From: Strigops habroptila
Lineage: Eukaryota; Chordata; Aves; Psittaciformes; Psittacidae
Direction of reading: 5' to 3'
Length of the DNA: 64,000 nucleotides
NCBI RefSeq assembly: GCF_004027225.2
Contig: NC_044277.2
Coordinates: 98,763,552-98,827,551, forward strand
Below, one piece after another: positions 1-11,641 of the stretch (position 1 is the stretch's first letter; every line of letters starts with the position of its first letter). A program made the position numbers and the translations under genes. The notes under the pieces are model-generated. The model was not told the DNA's origin and made no database searches. It saw only the letters and a list, made by a program, of their open reading frames with translations.

Positions 1-2124
1 ATCCTGGATATAATCCTGGGAGGAATAAGAGCTGAAGAAAGCCCAGCGGATGATGGTATGATAAATTTTCACCTTATAGCAGTCAGTACACCTACAGCAT
101 ACCAAGCTGATATAGCTCCTAGTTAGTATGTAGTTAAGCTTTAAGCTGTCTGGTTTCCAAAGAGTGCCTGCCTGGGTGTTAGCCTCATCCTCTGATTATC
201 TCAGCTTTCCTGCTTAGCACTGTGGAGAAAAGCTTAGAGAAAAAACCCATGGAGCTAAAACTGCCCTGACCTTTTTATGTGACCACTGAACCATAAGGAT
301 GCTCATGGGGGTGAGACAGTAATACGAAAGAGGGAGATCAATGGGCCTTTTGCCTCTCAAGAGGATGGTGTAGATTTGGGTTTACACCCTAGTTGAGAAT
401 TTATTCGGGAGCTGACAGCAAAGAATGAGCTGTAGAGGACTGGGTTATATCACGATGGAGTGGGGAAACAGTGCTTCCAGAGATATCTGGATGAGGAAAT
501 TTGCTTGCTGGGTGGGTTGGCTTCAGAGAGGAGAAAGATACTTGGGGTAGAAGAACTGCCCTTTGACCACGTTTCATTCCTGGCACTGCTATCAGCTGTC
601 AGTGTGCATGTTGCTTGGGATTTAATTCAGATCACTTGCTTTGTACGGTGGTGAACATTGTTTACAGCCATGAGGACGCCATAGAGGCAGGAGAGGGCAA
701 TTGCAGGTACGCAGCAATGCCAATGGCTCCCTCCCATGACGGCATCTCCATTCAGCCCTCCCTGTCTTGCCAAGCTGCTGAATGCCAGAGGCTGGAAAAG
801 GAATCTGTGTTCAATGAAATGGTTTCCAGGACTTGAATTCTCCTTTAGGAAATGAACCTCTTGGGCTGCCTCCATTCTCTTCTTTGTAACTTCTGTGTAA
901 GAAGCAAACCACACTGCAGGCTTACTTTTTTTTTTCTCTAATATATTGTATTAATTGTGAGTACTTAACACGGGGTTTGGGCTGAGTTTTTGACTGGGCT
1001 TGCTGGTTATGCTGCATGGGGAATACTGGAGGGTGTGTCAGCTTTGAGTCATCTCATGGCATTCATAAAGTATAAACACTGTGGGTGTGGTACAGAGATG
1101 GTAACAGGTATAGAAATTGGTATGTATAATAGTAAACTCTCAAAATTCATGTTTACCTGAATAGATCACATGGTTTCTAGTACCACTCTTTGCCAAGCCT
1201 TTACATTTAGTTAAATGAATTCTCAACTGGACATGATGTTTTGTAGGAACGGAATCAAGATATCGAAGTGCCATCAAGTGATGTTGGATGCAGCAAACCT
1301 CTTGGTCACCTTTTCTCCAACTGTGCTTTCAGGGCGCTTTCAGCTCTGGCAGATTTCACATAAAGCTGCCTAATTCTGGACACTCTTAGCCAAGCCAGTA
1401 TTTTCGGCTCTCTCATTGGTAATCCCACAGCATATCAATGCTGGCCACAACTGGAGCATCATCTTCCTGCTTAGGAAGCCCGTATCCAATCCCAGAGACC
1501 ACAAGGAGAACAGTTTTCCTTCTGTTCCTTAGTTGTGCTAGACTTTAAATGTAATAGATATCTCACCACTTGCTAATCAGTATGCTGTCTGAGTGCAAGC
1601 TTTTCAGAAGACTGCATTTATAATGCACGTATCTCTGCGCTTTCATAACTGCTAGAAGTGATATTGTGGTGACTTTTTTTTCCCCCCATACACACCAAAT
1701 GTTCAGCTTGACAACTGGATCCAGTTCAATTTTGAACTACTTAATAGATTCCAGCCTTTTCCTGCTGCACTGTGGGTGGAAATAAATGACAATCAGACCC
1801 CAGGTTTCATGCCACATTTTTCTGTCCAGTTTCCCCTTCTTCCTCTTGAAATCAAAGGATGAAAAAATGAAAAAATCTTGCAGTCTGTTGGTAAAGCAAG
1901 CCAAGGAGCTATCTGAAGGTGTTCTGCTGCAAGCTCTCAGCAGGTCAACTGCTCTGATCATCTGCTTTTATATTCCTACCCTGTGGTAAAGTTTATTTTT
2001 ACAATTATGCCTTTTGATGGAGACTAAGGGGTATTTGCATTTGATGGGATAAGTAAGCACATACACCTGCCTTGGAGCAGCAGATGTGCCCTAGCTTATC
2101 TTACTTTGTGCAGATGGTGTTGAG
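1..2124. other. Unannotated unique sequence
   Basis: I see no repeat family, exon or RNA gene here. Open frames are all under 100 codons, overlap on both strands and look like chance. There are short T and A runs (for example near 925 and 1675). This could hold conserved non-coding elements that cannot be judged from one sequence. Confidence 0.6.
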
Positions 2125-2411
2125 TCATAGAAGCATAGAATGGTTAGGGTTGGAAAGGACCTTAAGATCATCTAGTTCCAACCCCCCTGCCATGGGCAGG
2201 GACACCTCGCACTAAACCATGTCGCCCCAGTCTCTGTCCAACCTGGCCTTGAACACTGCCAGGGATGGAGCATTCACAACTTCCCTGGGCAACCCATTCC
2301 AGTACCTCACCACCCTCACAGCAAAGAACTTCCTCCTTATATCTAATCTAAACTTCCTCTGTTTAAGTTTGAACCTGTTACCCCTTGTCCTACCACTACA
2401 GTCCCAGCTAA
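2125..2411 (-). mobile_element. CR1 LINE, 3' end, subfamily with CACTAAACCATG signature
   Basis: On the plus strand it begins with CATAGAAG/CATAGAAT (the reverse complement of the CR1 octamer tail), so the element's sense strand is minus. It covers the 3' UTR and the last ORF2 codons. The signature CACTAAACCATG, and 'gagcattcacaactt' where other copies read 'ggcagccacagctt', match the 27.4-kb element and differ from the copies at 23.6, 54.3 and 55.9 kb. It is 5'-truncated at about 2411, as is usual for CR1. The 66-codon plus-strand frame inside it is antisense noise. Confidence 0.93.
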
Positions 2412-2640
2412 ATCCTTGATATATCCGGTAAGGATCAGTTTCTTAATCTAGTGCCTCTTTTTCCACTCATGGCAAGAATTCGCAGAAGTACAGGGGGGAA
2501 GAAAGAAAGAAGTAGAGGAAGGAGAAGACGGAAATGAATGTTGAAGGGACCATTTGTTCATTATCTTCCCATAGCCTGAAAGCCTTCTTCCAAAGTCACG
2601 TGCTACCCATTTGTAAACTCAAGTCTCTGGTGCCATCAGT

Positions 2641-3180
2641 CATAGAATCACGAAATGATTTGGGTTGGAAGAGGCCTTAAAGATCATGAAGTTCCAACCC
2701 CTGCCATGGGCAGGGACACCTTCCACTAGACCAGGTTGATCAAAGCCTCTGTGCCAGTGCCTCACTACCCTCACAGGGAAGAACTTCTTCCTCAGATCTC
2801 ATCTAAATCTCCTCTCTGTCAGTTTAAAGCCATTCCCCTTGTCCTGTCCCTACCTGCCCTTGCCAAAAGCCCTTCTCCAGCTTTCCTGTGGGTCCCTTTG
2901 TGCACTGGAAGCTGTTCTAAGGTATCCTCAGACCCTTCTCTTCTCCAGGCTGAACAAGCCCAGCTCTCTCAGCCTGTCTCCATAGGAAAGGTGCTCCAGC
3001 CCTTGGAGCATCTTCATGGCTTCCTCTGGACCCATTCCAACAGGTTGTGGGCCCCAAAGCTGGACTCAGTCTTCCAGGTGGGGTTTCATGAGAGCAGAGT
3101 ACAGGGGGAGAATCCCCTCCCTTGACCTGCTGGTCACACTGCTTGTGGTGCAGCCCAAAGAGAAGCTTCTTCTTGGGTCC
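2641..3180 (-). mobile_element. CR1 LINE, 3' half, with internal deletion
   Basis: The plus strand starts CATAGAATCA and runs through the CR1 3' UTR into the distal ORF2 region ('gaccagg', 'ctgaacaagcccagctctc', 'gacctgctggtcacactg'). Compared with the 54.3-kb copy, about 57 bp is missing between 'atcaaagcc' (near 2747) and 'tctgtgccag'. Similarity fades after about 3180, but a little more CR1 may extend to about 3230. The 129-codon plus-strand frame at 2736-3125 is antisense to the element and not a gene. Confidence 0.93.
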
Positions 3181-3230
3181 AGTGCAGGAAGGCCATCCAG
3201 GACCCATTTGTCTTCAATTGCAAGTAGTTA

Positions 3231-4479
3231 GGCCACTGGAAAAATTCATTTCTGAGACTGTTTTTTATGTTGAACAGGAAATTTTGGGGGCATCTGAGTA
3301 TTTTTTTTTTATCACTAAAGGCCAGGTTTTTAAAATGCTTAAGGCCAAACCCTGCACGCTGATTTGCATGACCAGACCCTGGTTGCCTGATTTTACTGTG
3401 CTGCAGCGATCTGCTCAAGATCTCTGAAACAAATTAAGTCAAGCAAATATTCAAATGAATTTATTAAAAAAACCCCAGAACAAAACAACAAAATAAAACC
3501 AGTCTTTGACACAAGAGCCAGAGCCTGGACTGCGTTTTTCCAGACAGATAAATGCTGGGGGACTGTGGAGCACTCAAGTATCTTGTTCAATGGGACTCAC
3601 ATACTTATGTAAGTACACAGGCATATTTCTTTTATACATTCATAAAAATATAAATTAAAGCAGCATGCTGTTTTAAGCATAAAAAGGGTCAGCACCAAAT
3701 GCAGACTGTTTTGGAAATAATATTTCGCAAGAACAGACATTTTAAAAATTCTGATAAGCAAGAGACATGTACACCATCCAGCTTTAAAGTTTTTCAGGCT
3801 GTATCAGTTACTGTGTTCTCAAATCTGTCAATTCTACCACAAATACCATGCAACTTATTTTTTCTCTTCAAACTCCAGCTCCCAATTTTTGGTGATTAAG
3901 TGAGAATCTGATTTTTTAATCCATTTGCAATTATTGAGGTTGCAGAGAACCTTTGGTTTCAGAACAACATTCAAAAATTGTCAAGACTAAAAGAGCAAGT
4001 TTGGGCATTGTTTTCTTTTAAAATTAAGATTTTGCTGCAGCTTCTGTAACTCCAAGGCCAGTTCAAAGTTAGGAAGCTGATGGTCCTGTGCTCCTTCAGT
4101 AATAAATTGATGGAAAGAATCTTCTCCAAAGAACTTGGAAGAGATGCCTCTTTTAAAGGTTAGATGACTTTCTGCTGAGTCGGGCTTTCTCCTTGCTTTT
4201 TGGGGTCAGCCCTGACTGTTTTAGGGGGAGGAATTGTACTTGCCCTGTCCTTTAGTGGTAAAATTTCCCCGCTGAGGAGGACAGCAGTGATTTTAGGACT
4301 GGGATGCAGGTGGGCACTTCAGTGCCAAGTTCCCCCTTCAGAGCGTCTCAGCATTGAAATTCAGCTTTGTTCCAGGTTGTACTTTGTTAATGTAAAAGCA
4401 TTAAGTGCAATAGGTGACCCAGGAGCATGTTACCACTGCTCAGAAATCCCTGTTGCTTCAGCATGACACTTAATCAGGT
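3231..4479. other. Unannotated sequence with A-rich tract
   Basis: No gene or clear repeat is seen. A degenerate A/C-rich tract lies at about 3465-3500. Small open frames on both strands are unremarkable. Confidence 0.55.
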
Positions 4480-4630
4480 ATTTGAGTCCCAATGCGCTTT
4501 AAGCTTACCCTAAATCTTAAGCAGATGTTTAAGTCTTTTGCTGACTAAGGCTGAGATTTAATATCAATACCTGGCTTTTATACAGCACTTTCCATAAATT
4601 TCACATCATGGGGATTTTAGAGCAGAAAGT
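4480..4630. repeat. Possible ancient amniote repeat (weak)
   Basis: The segment has the pattern 'ttaagcag...tttaagtc...ttttgctga' followed by 'cttttatacagcactttcc'. This resembles old dispersed repeats common in reptile and bird introns, and the part after 4570 could be a reversed MIR-like core. Identity is low and was judged by eye only. Confidence 0.3.
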
Positions 4631-4885
4631 GAGGTGGATTGAAAACTCTGAATGGCCAGGCCCAAAGCGGGGTCAGCAGCAGCACAAAGTCTAGCAGAGG
4701 CCAGTAAACAGCAGTGTACCCCAAGGGTGAATACTGGGTCCAGTCTGGTTTAACATTTTCATTAATCATCTGGATGATGGGATGATTCCTTAGATATTAG
4801 GAAGGAATTCTTTACTGTGAGAGTGGTGAGGCACTGGAACAGGTTGGCCAGAGAAGCTATGGCTGCCCCAATCCTGGAAGTGTGG
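4628..4885 (+). mobile_element. CR1 LINE with a large internal deletion
   Basis: The left part (4628-4785) corresponds to the ORF2 reverse-transcriptase palm region: 'gcagcagcacaaagtctag', 'atactgggtccagtctggtt', and a translated core LFNIF. It then jumps at about 4786 directly to the 3' end ('ttagatattaggaaggaatt', translated [14 protein letters not shown]). Measured against the long copy at 27.4-29.8 kb, roughly 700 bp is missing between the two parts. The copy stops at about 4885 without an octamer tail, so its 3' UTR is lost. Confidence 0.85.
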
Positions 4886-5580
4886 GAAAACAGAGGAATG
4901 TGGTGGTACAATAGCTTGTGTAGCAGCATACAGCAGTGTTGTGGCCAAACCAAAAATGAATTCCTTGCTTCCATCCCAATGGATTGGTCGCCATGCCTGG
5001 TGACTAACCTAACCATACAGGCATGCTTACACAGCTCCCAGAGGCGGTTCATCCCTGGCCCCATCTTCCTGTGACAGGCAGGGGACTGGGACTAGTTCAG
5101 GGACCTGTGTGTAGTGCTTAACTGGAAATATACACCAAAATCTCAGTACCACTTGATGCTGCTACTCCACCCATTGCATGACACAGAGGCAGTGGCTAGG
5201 GGAAGGCTGCAGCCAGAATTTGGCTGGCAACAAATCCTACCAGCCTTAGGGGTAGGATCTGAGGAAAGGATCCCAGGACCTTTTGTCTGCTTAATATAAA
5301 CCACCCAATGTTGCCTCAAGGGAGAGCAGGGAGAAGCTGCAAAGGCAGCTGAGAAAGGATCTCTTTTTATTTGTGTGTCTATTGTCCTTGTTTGGTGTAT
5401 GTACAATGCAGGAGATGCAACCTGCAGCCTGGGTAGTTTTTATGCTACTGAAATCCCAGCTGAAGGCCACAACCAAAGACATCACTGATGCTGTTTTTAC
5501 CTATGATTACCTGATTGATTTAAGGGGTCCTTCTTTAACCCTCCCACTTCACAGCCTCCACCATCCAGGCATAAGAACTA
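4886..5580. other. Unannotated sequence
   Basis: No recognisable element or exon. The short frames on both strands overlap each other. Confidence 0.55.
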
Positions 5581-5632
5581 GAGCTCCCAACCTGAGACAG
5601 GGGCTCCACTGGGTGCTGTACATCTGCATAGG
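5581..5632. repeat. Possible ancient repeat scrap
   Basis: The string 'ggggctccactgggtgctgtaca' (5599-5621) resembles a core found in old dispersed repeats of turtles, crocodiles and birds. It is too short and too diverged to be sure. Confidence 0.2.
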
Positions 5633-7599
5633 AGAGTGTTCCCAGTTGGGAATTTAATAGCAAAAAGAAAGACAGGAAAGAATAACATGGCATACGAAAG
5701 AAATTACCAGGTGACCCAGCATGGCTGTGCAGAAGGATTTGTCATGCATCACTTGGATGTGTGCCTGAGCAGAAATGAAATGGCAGGCTGAGACCTGCAT
5801 TTGCCCTGCTTTCTTGATTTTTGCCTTTAGAAGGGTTTCTGGAGCACTTCACGTACAGGCTGCATTTCCAGTTTTCCTGGGAAATGTGTGTCCAGCTTTG
5901 TGCACCTCAGCTTCCCTGCACATCACATGGCACTAATGTAATTGACCTTCATCAATTGCTTTAAGGCTTATGGTTGACAAGGGACACAATAGAATCTCGA
6001 TATTATGATTTATTGTTGTATTTATGTTCTTAGCTTGCTGGTGCTACCCAACAACCATGTTCATCTCTTTTGTATCAAGCTTTTCTCTTCCTACAGTGGC
6101 TGCAACTGGCTGACAAATTATTTTCTAGCCTGCTTCGATATATCTGTAGAAACACAAACTGTTGCAGTTTCTGCTCAGGAAATGAAAGTATTCCATCATC
6201 CTTTACACTAGCTGGGAAATACAGGCTGGTCAGCTGGACCAGCATTCCCAGGTGCCTTTTTGGTGCTGGCTGATGGCAGGGTCTGAAATAGCATCCACAC
6301 AGGCCATGGTGGAAAGCCGCTTAATGAAGTTCACAGCACCCTTTAGAGGGGCAGCTCAAGTGTTCAGCAGAAAATGAAGGGGTTTTGACTTTCTGCCTGT
6401 GACAAGTGGAAAGAATTTGTGCTGAGATGTTAGTAACAGATGCCATTCTCCCTTATGATTTTCTTTGCATGCTCAGGAAGGTGTTTTCAGCTAATATTTG
6501 GTATGTTGTCCCCCTGGGATTTCAGTGACTTTTACTATAATAGGATTTTAATTTTAGCTTCTAATATGAAATTATGCTGGTCTCCAGGTACATGAGAAAA
6601 TAGTTTCCACGCCAGCTCTATTCCATGGCTTCATAGCTGTGAGCTGCAGCTGGGCAAGATGGTGGAAATGGGAGGCCAAGAGCAAAGTATATGGAGCCCG
6701 AGGTGAAAAAGTGCAAAAGGTGAAATGCATTACTGATGGTGCTTTAGCATGACTCCTTGACACCTCCAGAGGTATTAATTCCTGCTCTTAGTAAAAATGT
6801 TCCCTCTTTCTGCAAGCCTGTGCCAGGTTCTGCATAAAGGGGATGATCTTTGACGTTCAAATGGCTGTGCCTTATACCTGTGGTCATCCCACTTTACTGT
6901 AGACAGATTTTGAGTCTTCTACATGATTGCTGTGGTCATGTTAGGGTTATTGAATTGTCAGTGGAAAGAGAATAGCAGCTCCAGAAGGTGATTCAGCCTT
7001 CCTTGCAGAGAGAAGTCTTGCCCTCTGGTCACAGTTGTCTCACCTCATTGACTACAGAAGAGTAGAGGGTGCCTACAGTTCTAGTCCTACATCTTAGGTG
7101 AGATAATTAGACCCTGAGCATCTAAATATTGCAGAATCAGGCTTTTGAACTAAAGCAGAGGAGCTCAGCATCACTGCAGAAAGGATAGATGTTGCAAGCG
7201 TCCCTCAAGGGATCCAGATCTAGTCCAAGTTCAATGCACTCAGCATTTCAAAGACTTGGCCTCAAACTCAAAAGGGAGCTCAAAATTCTGAAAAATCAAT
7301 ATTTCAGGCTGATGTAATACACTCAGACTAAGTCCCAGCTATTATTGTAAACACAATATACATTTACACTCACTTTTAAATTTCTCACTGTTATTAAAAA
7401 AATAAAAATCTATGGGTTTACGGAAACATTAAACCCACATCAAATGGGTTGAAGCAATCTGTTCCTATTGTTTACACTGGCCAAAAAAATCACTTCTGAT
7501 GCCTTGAATGAATCCAGCAAAGCTGCAAAGGATTGGATACACTCAGATTGATCAAAATAATCACTGTGATAGAGCAAGAAAGTGATGGAGAGCTCGATA
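5633..7599. other. Unannotated sequence
   Basis: No gene, SINE, LTR or CR1 piece was recognised in this 2-kb stretch. The longest open frames are under 70 codons. Confidence 0.55.
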
Positions 7600-7721
7600 G
7601 GACAGGAAAACAGACTGTTCAGTTATGTCAGCATGACTAATACACAACTATTCCTATCAAGGACAGGAAAACAGACTGTTCAGTTATGTCAGCGTGACTA
7701 ATACACAACTATTCCTATCAT
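7600..7721. repeat. 61-bp direct tandem duplication, two copies
   Basis: Copy 1 is 7600-7660 and copy 2 is 7661-7721. I read one clear internal difference (gcatgac versus gcgtgac) plus ambiguity at the last base. The period is 61 bp. Near identity implies a recent event. It is not part of any interspersed repeat that I recognise. Confidence 0.95.
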
Positions 7722-10192
7722 TTGATTTTGTTCTCTCCTGACAGTCAAATACGTGACCTGAAATGAGAATGTACATCTGCGCTCTCAAAACCTTTATCAT
7801 AAAAGAGTTTCCAAAAAAATTCCTGAATTATTTTCCAAAAATTGGGTGGCATTTGGGTTTTAGTACTCTTTTCAAAGGCTTCATTCACCCAAAGTTGACA
7901 TGTTCAACAGTTATGAAACACAGCTCACTATTTCTTGTAGTATTTTAAGAAGCACTTTCATAGTACTGGTTGGTTGAGGTTTTCTGTTAGGGAAAATAGA
8001 TATATTCCAGTAGCAATTTTCAGACTGGGCAATTTTAAATGAAAAACAGTCGTTCAGAAAACACGTCCTGTGGTCACATACTCCTAGTCTGTGTACTCCC
8101 TAATTTCAAAAGTCCTAGATCTATAGGTTCCAGTCCCAAATTATACTGCATTTCTCCTGGTCTTGCTTTCTTAAGATCCTGGGAGGGGAAAGCAGTGCAT
8201 CCCCTGATTATGCTGCTTCATGGACACCTGCAGGTCTGTAGATTGGTTTGGTACTGTCTTCCAGGCATTGCTGGGTGTTGAGGTTCTTCAAGCATTGTCC
8301 TGGAGGACATGGACTCATCATCATCCTGACAGGCAAACTTAGGAGTCAAAGACACATTCCAGGTTCTTCCAGGGAACCTGGAATAATTTCAGATGTGTTA
8401 TATGTACTAAGATCTGTCTCCTTACTTTATTTACTTTTTTTTAAATTCATTTCAGTTTAAATTCGCAAAGCAAGAAGGGGTATCATCTCTCACCATGGCA
8501 TTCTTCAAATGCTTACTCCTATCAGCCACAGGTCTCTGTGGCTGTGTTTGACCTGCATTCTTTAAGCATCCCATGAATTTTGATGTATTTAAAGTAACTT
8601 GGCTTGATGTGAGCTGGAACATGCAGCTTTACCAGAATGTTTCAATCGTCCTGTGGTTTGAAGCTGGCTGGTTTAATGTTATAACTGAGGGCGCAATATG
8701 GAATCCATTGAAAAGCCTGTAATAATGTTAGAGCTAAACAGATGAGAATATGATTATTTTTGTCTGAATGACTGAAAAAACCCTGCAAAACCTAATTCAA
8801 CATGAATCAAGGGGACACCTTGCCAGAATAGTCTGGCATTCAGTTCAGCCAGGGTGGTGGCTGTGTTGGAGGAGGGTAGCCTGAAGAAAAGATTGTGCCA
8901 CCTTAGCAGATAGCACCAAGAGGTCCTGCGCTCCAAGTGCCCTTCAGTGGATGTGAGGAGGGGTAAAGAAAGAAGCCTGGTCCAAGAAGGGCCAACAGAC
9001 ACGAGGGCATACAAAGAAGCATGTTTCACATCATGCCTCAGTTATGCAAGGGCTTGAGCTCCTTCACACTGTGTCTTCCTGTCTCCATTTTCTCCCAGAG
9101 CAGGTACATTAGTCACTGCCTCACTGAAGAGCAGCCTCCTCAAGCAGTCCTGCTGAGGGTTGGTGCCTGCACATCGCAGCTCTTCTGCAAATCCTCCTGT
9201 CTTCTCCTACTGCTTCTTTAAACATCCCATTTGGCCCACCTGAATCCACAAAATGTTTTGACTGTACTTTGTCAGTTGGTTTGCTGTGCCAGTCTCTGTG
9301 CTGTGCTTGCCTGCTCTCCCCCCATATCTGCTTATCTCCAATCCAGCTGGCTTGTGTCTTGGGGTACAGTTTGGCAAGAGGGTTAAAAGGATTGTACCTG
9401 TTCTGCCTATAAAATTGATGGTCTTCCTCTCCTGCTGCAGCTCCCAGCCACTGCATCTTGCTCAGTTGCGGGAGGAACCAGATGAGGAAACTGATCTGGC
9501 TGTTACCTGAGTCAGGGGAAAAAATAAAAATAAAACTAAACATCTCCCATCCACATGAAGAACCTGATCCAATGCATCCTGCAGCCACCTGAGTGTTAGT
9601 GCTGGCTCAAGAAAGTTGCTAGAATTAAGAGGTGTGGAAGGGAACAAGCATCCCCACAGCCTTAGACCATTTAAACCATTACAAAACCAGACGTTTCATG
9701 TCACACTTAATCTAGCTATGGAGGGAATGGCCTTCTCCCTCCCACTGAAGCCCCAGCCACATGTTCCCTCTCTCTCCCTTATGCTGAACCTACTAATTGC
9801 ACAGCCAAAAGGTGTTTGTGATCGATGAATGGATTTGATGTGAACCCGTCAGATTTGCCACTCTGATTTACTATGTGGCAGGACAATTGCTGGAGTATCA
9901 AAATTGAGACTATCAAAACCACATAGCTGGAGAAGGAGAAGGGCGATGGTCACTTCTCACAGGAGCAATTTACACCAGATTCAGTGTAACAGCAACCCAC
10001 ACCCCATGCTGCAGCCATGATGACAGGAAATGTGTATCAGCTGGCTCAAGCAGTGGTGGACTACGGTAGTTTGACAGCACAGAGCTCACCATGGGCAGAA
10101 AGTCAGACCAAGTCAGCTAAGGCTACGGTTCCAGTTGCTACCAAAGGGCTCCCCATAGCCGGATGCCCCAGAAATATAGTGCTGACCCTAAC
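7722..10192. other. Unannotated sequence including a 155-codon chance frame
   Basis: No repeat or exon was recognised. A minus-strand open frame of 155 codons (9121-9588) has no domain that I recognise, no coding context and overlapping frames on the other strand. I treat it as chance. Several short T and A runs occur near 8425 and 9525. Confidence 0.5.
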
Positions 10193-10241
10193 CCTGACCA
10201 GGTCAGGAAATACCTGGGTCAGGTAATTCCTAACCTGGGTC
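10193..10241. repeat. Short palindrome and clustered GGTCA motifs
   Basis: CCTGACC-A-GGTCAGG at 10193-10207 is a perfect 7-bp inverted repeat with one spacer base. It is followed by a diverged second copy of GGTCAGG(a/t)AAT(a/t)CCT and by further GGGTCA words at about 10217 and 10237. The block could be a small tandem duplication, and it also contains several RGGTCA words like nuclear-receptor half-sites. Function is not shown by sequence. Confidence 0.5.
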
Positions 10242-10818
10242 ACTGCTTTCATTAATTTAGCAATCAGCTGGGACCCATGGCTTGCTCTGCCTCTTGGCCC
10301 TCAGGTCACTTCTCTACCATTTGCAAAGGGCCAGACAACATGAAAAATTAGCCTGTGCACAGTTAACCTACCCAAATGTTTTTGATCCAGGCCACATCAC
10401 TTATATTGATTTGGTGCTTTGTGCCAAGGGGCTGTGGTGGTTTACACTCACCAGGAGGGCTGCTGCCTTCAACTGTCAAAGCATGGACTCAGTTCATTAG
10501 CCCATGTTTTATTGGGTGCTGCAGCAAGAGGAGATCCCCTCTGCAGCTTGTCAGTTCAGAGCTATCTGACTGCTTGGTGTTGTGACCATGCTTTTTCTTT
10601 TAGCAGCTTTCCATTTTTATATATCCTCTTGTACATATGTTCCATGAAAGGAGTCTCCATACTCTGCAATTAGGATGTTCAGCCCCTAACCTGTCTGGGG
10701 CCATCCAGGACAATTCATGCACCTGGTGTCTCACCTTCAACAATCTTCTTTCCCAAGGACATTGTGGTAACAAGCTGTGGGCTGGATGGGTCCTTTTGGA
10801 GGTGGGAGCATTTTGTGT

Positions 10819-11349
10819 TCAGCTTCCATAGTTCTTGCTAATGCCACAGCCTCTCCCTCTGCAGGCTTCCTTTTTGTGTTTGAGTTTGTCCGGGAGCCTC
10901 TTGTTCACCCATGCAGGCTTCTTGGTGTTCTTGCCTGACTTCCTCATTGTCAGGGTGCATTGCTCCCGAGCTTGGAGGAGGTGATCCTTGAATATTAACC
11001 AGCTTTCTTTGGCCCCTCTTCCCTCCAGGGCTTTATCCCATGGTACTCTACAAAGCAGATCCCTGAAGAGGCCAGAGTCTGCTCTCCTGAAGTCCAGGGT
11101 AGTGAGCTTGCTGTGCATCCTGCTCACTGCCCTATAGACCTCAAACTCCACCATTTCACAGTCATTGCACCCAAAGCTGCCCTGGAGCTTCACATTCCCC
11201 ACCAGCCCCTTCCTGTTGGTGAGAACAAGGACCAACATAGCACCTCTCCTTTTTGCCTCCTCTATGACTTGGAGAAGGAAAATACCCAAGCAAGAGTTTG
11301 AAGGGTGTGCTAAGCTGGTTTGCTCTGATGCATCAGTCTGCACAGCCAA
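10819..11349 (-). pseudogene. CR1 ORF2 fragment (endonuclease C-terminus), 176 open codons
   Basis: The frame is open for 176 codons, although the element is a fragment. Recognisable blocks include LVLTNRKGLVGNVKLQG (about residues 42-58), EMVEFEV, LDFRRADSGLFRDLL, VPWDKALEGRG and WLIFKDHLLQARE. These match the same blocks at 28975-29775. In the long copy the endonuclease block reads [10 protein letters not shown]. The SDH triplet there is a conserved catalytic motif of APE-type LINE endonucleases. Here the same place reads GCNDCEMVEF, so the histidine is replaced by cysteine and the serine by asparagine. The first 30 or so residues probably lie outside the element. There is no promoter or start context of its own. 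It is a dead retrotransposon piece that happens to have stayed open, not a host gene. Confidence 0.85.
10821..11300 (-). mobile_element. CR1 LINE fragment, endonuclease end and linker of ORF2
   Basis: The minus strand translates to the C-terminal part of the CR1 endonuclease domain and the linker before the reverse transcriptase. It aligns with 29.3-29.75 kb of the long copy. Both ends are truncated: there is no reverse transcriptase, 3' UTR or octamer tail. The right edge is uncertain and lies between about 11280 and 11350. Confidence 0.9.
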
Positions 11350-11411
11350 GTAGACTTCCTACATTAGATCCAGGTCCTGAACGTAACTGTACATTTTATG
11401 GCTGGGATTCC

Positions 11412-11641
11412 CTATATTAGGGCACTGCTCCAAATGCCTGTGTTATATTCCCAGATTTTCCTCATCATGGGTAATGACAGACAAATAATTTGGCTTCACC
11501 AGAAATTGGATTGGCCTCTGCTCTTCCCTATGCTTCTATTTCCTCATCTGCAAACTTCGGATAACATTACTTCATTATGGGGTTGCGATCATGTAGCACT
11601 ATTACATCTGTAAATTGCTCACTGATCCATCTGTCCTCAGC
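11412..11641 (+). mobile_element. MIR-like core-SINE (old, tRNA-derived)
   Basis: The head resembles a tRNA-derived promoter region ('tagggcactgctcc' like an A box, 'tgttatattcccag' like a B box). The body ends in the typical MIR phrase 'tatttcctcatctgcaaac', then 'ggataacattacttcattat' and 'tctgtaaattgctcactgatcc'. Length of about 230 bp fits a near-complete MIR. Divergence is high, so this is by-eye similarity only. Confidence 0.55.

Noticed and set aside
2736..3125. 129-codon plus-strand open frame
   Set aside because: It is antisense to a CR1 3' half. Similar antisense frames recur in most CR1 copies because of their composition.
9121..9588. 155-codon minus-strand open frame
   Set aside because: No recognised domain, an overlapping plus-strand frame, and a length that is expected by chance in 64 kb.
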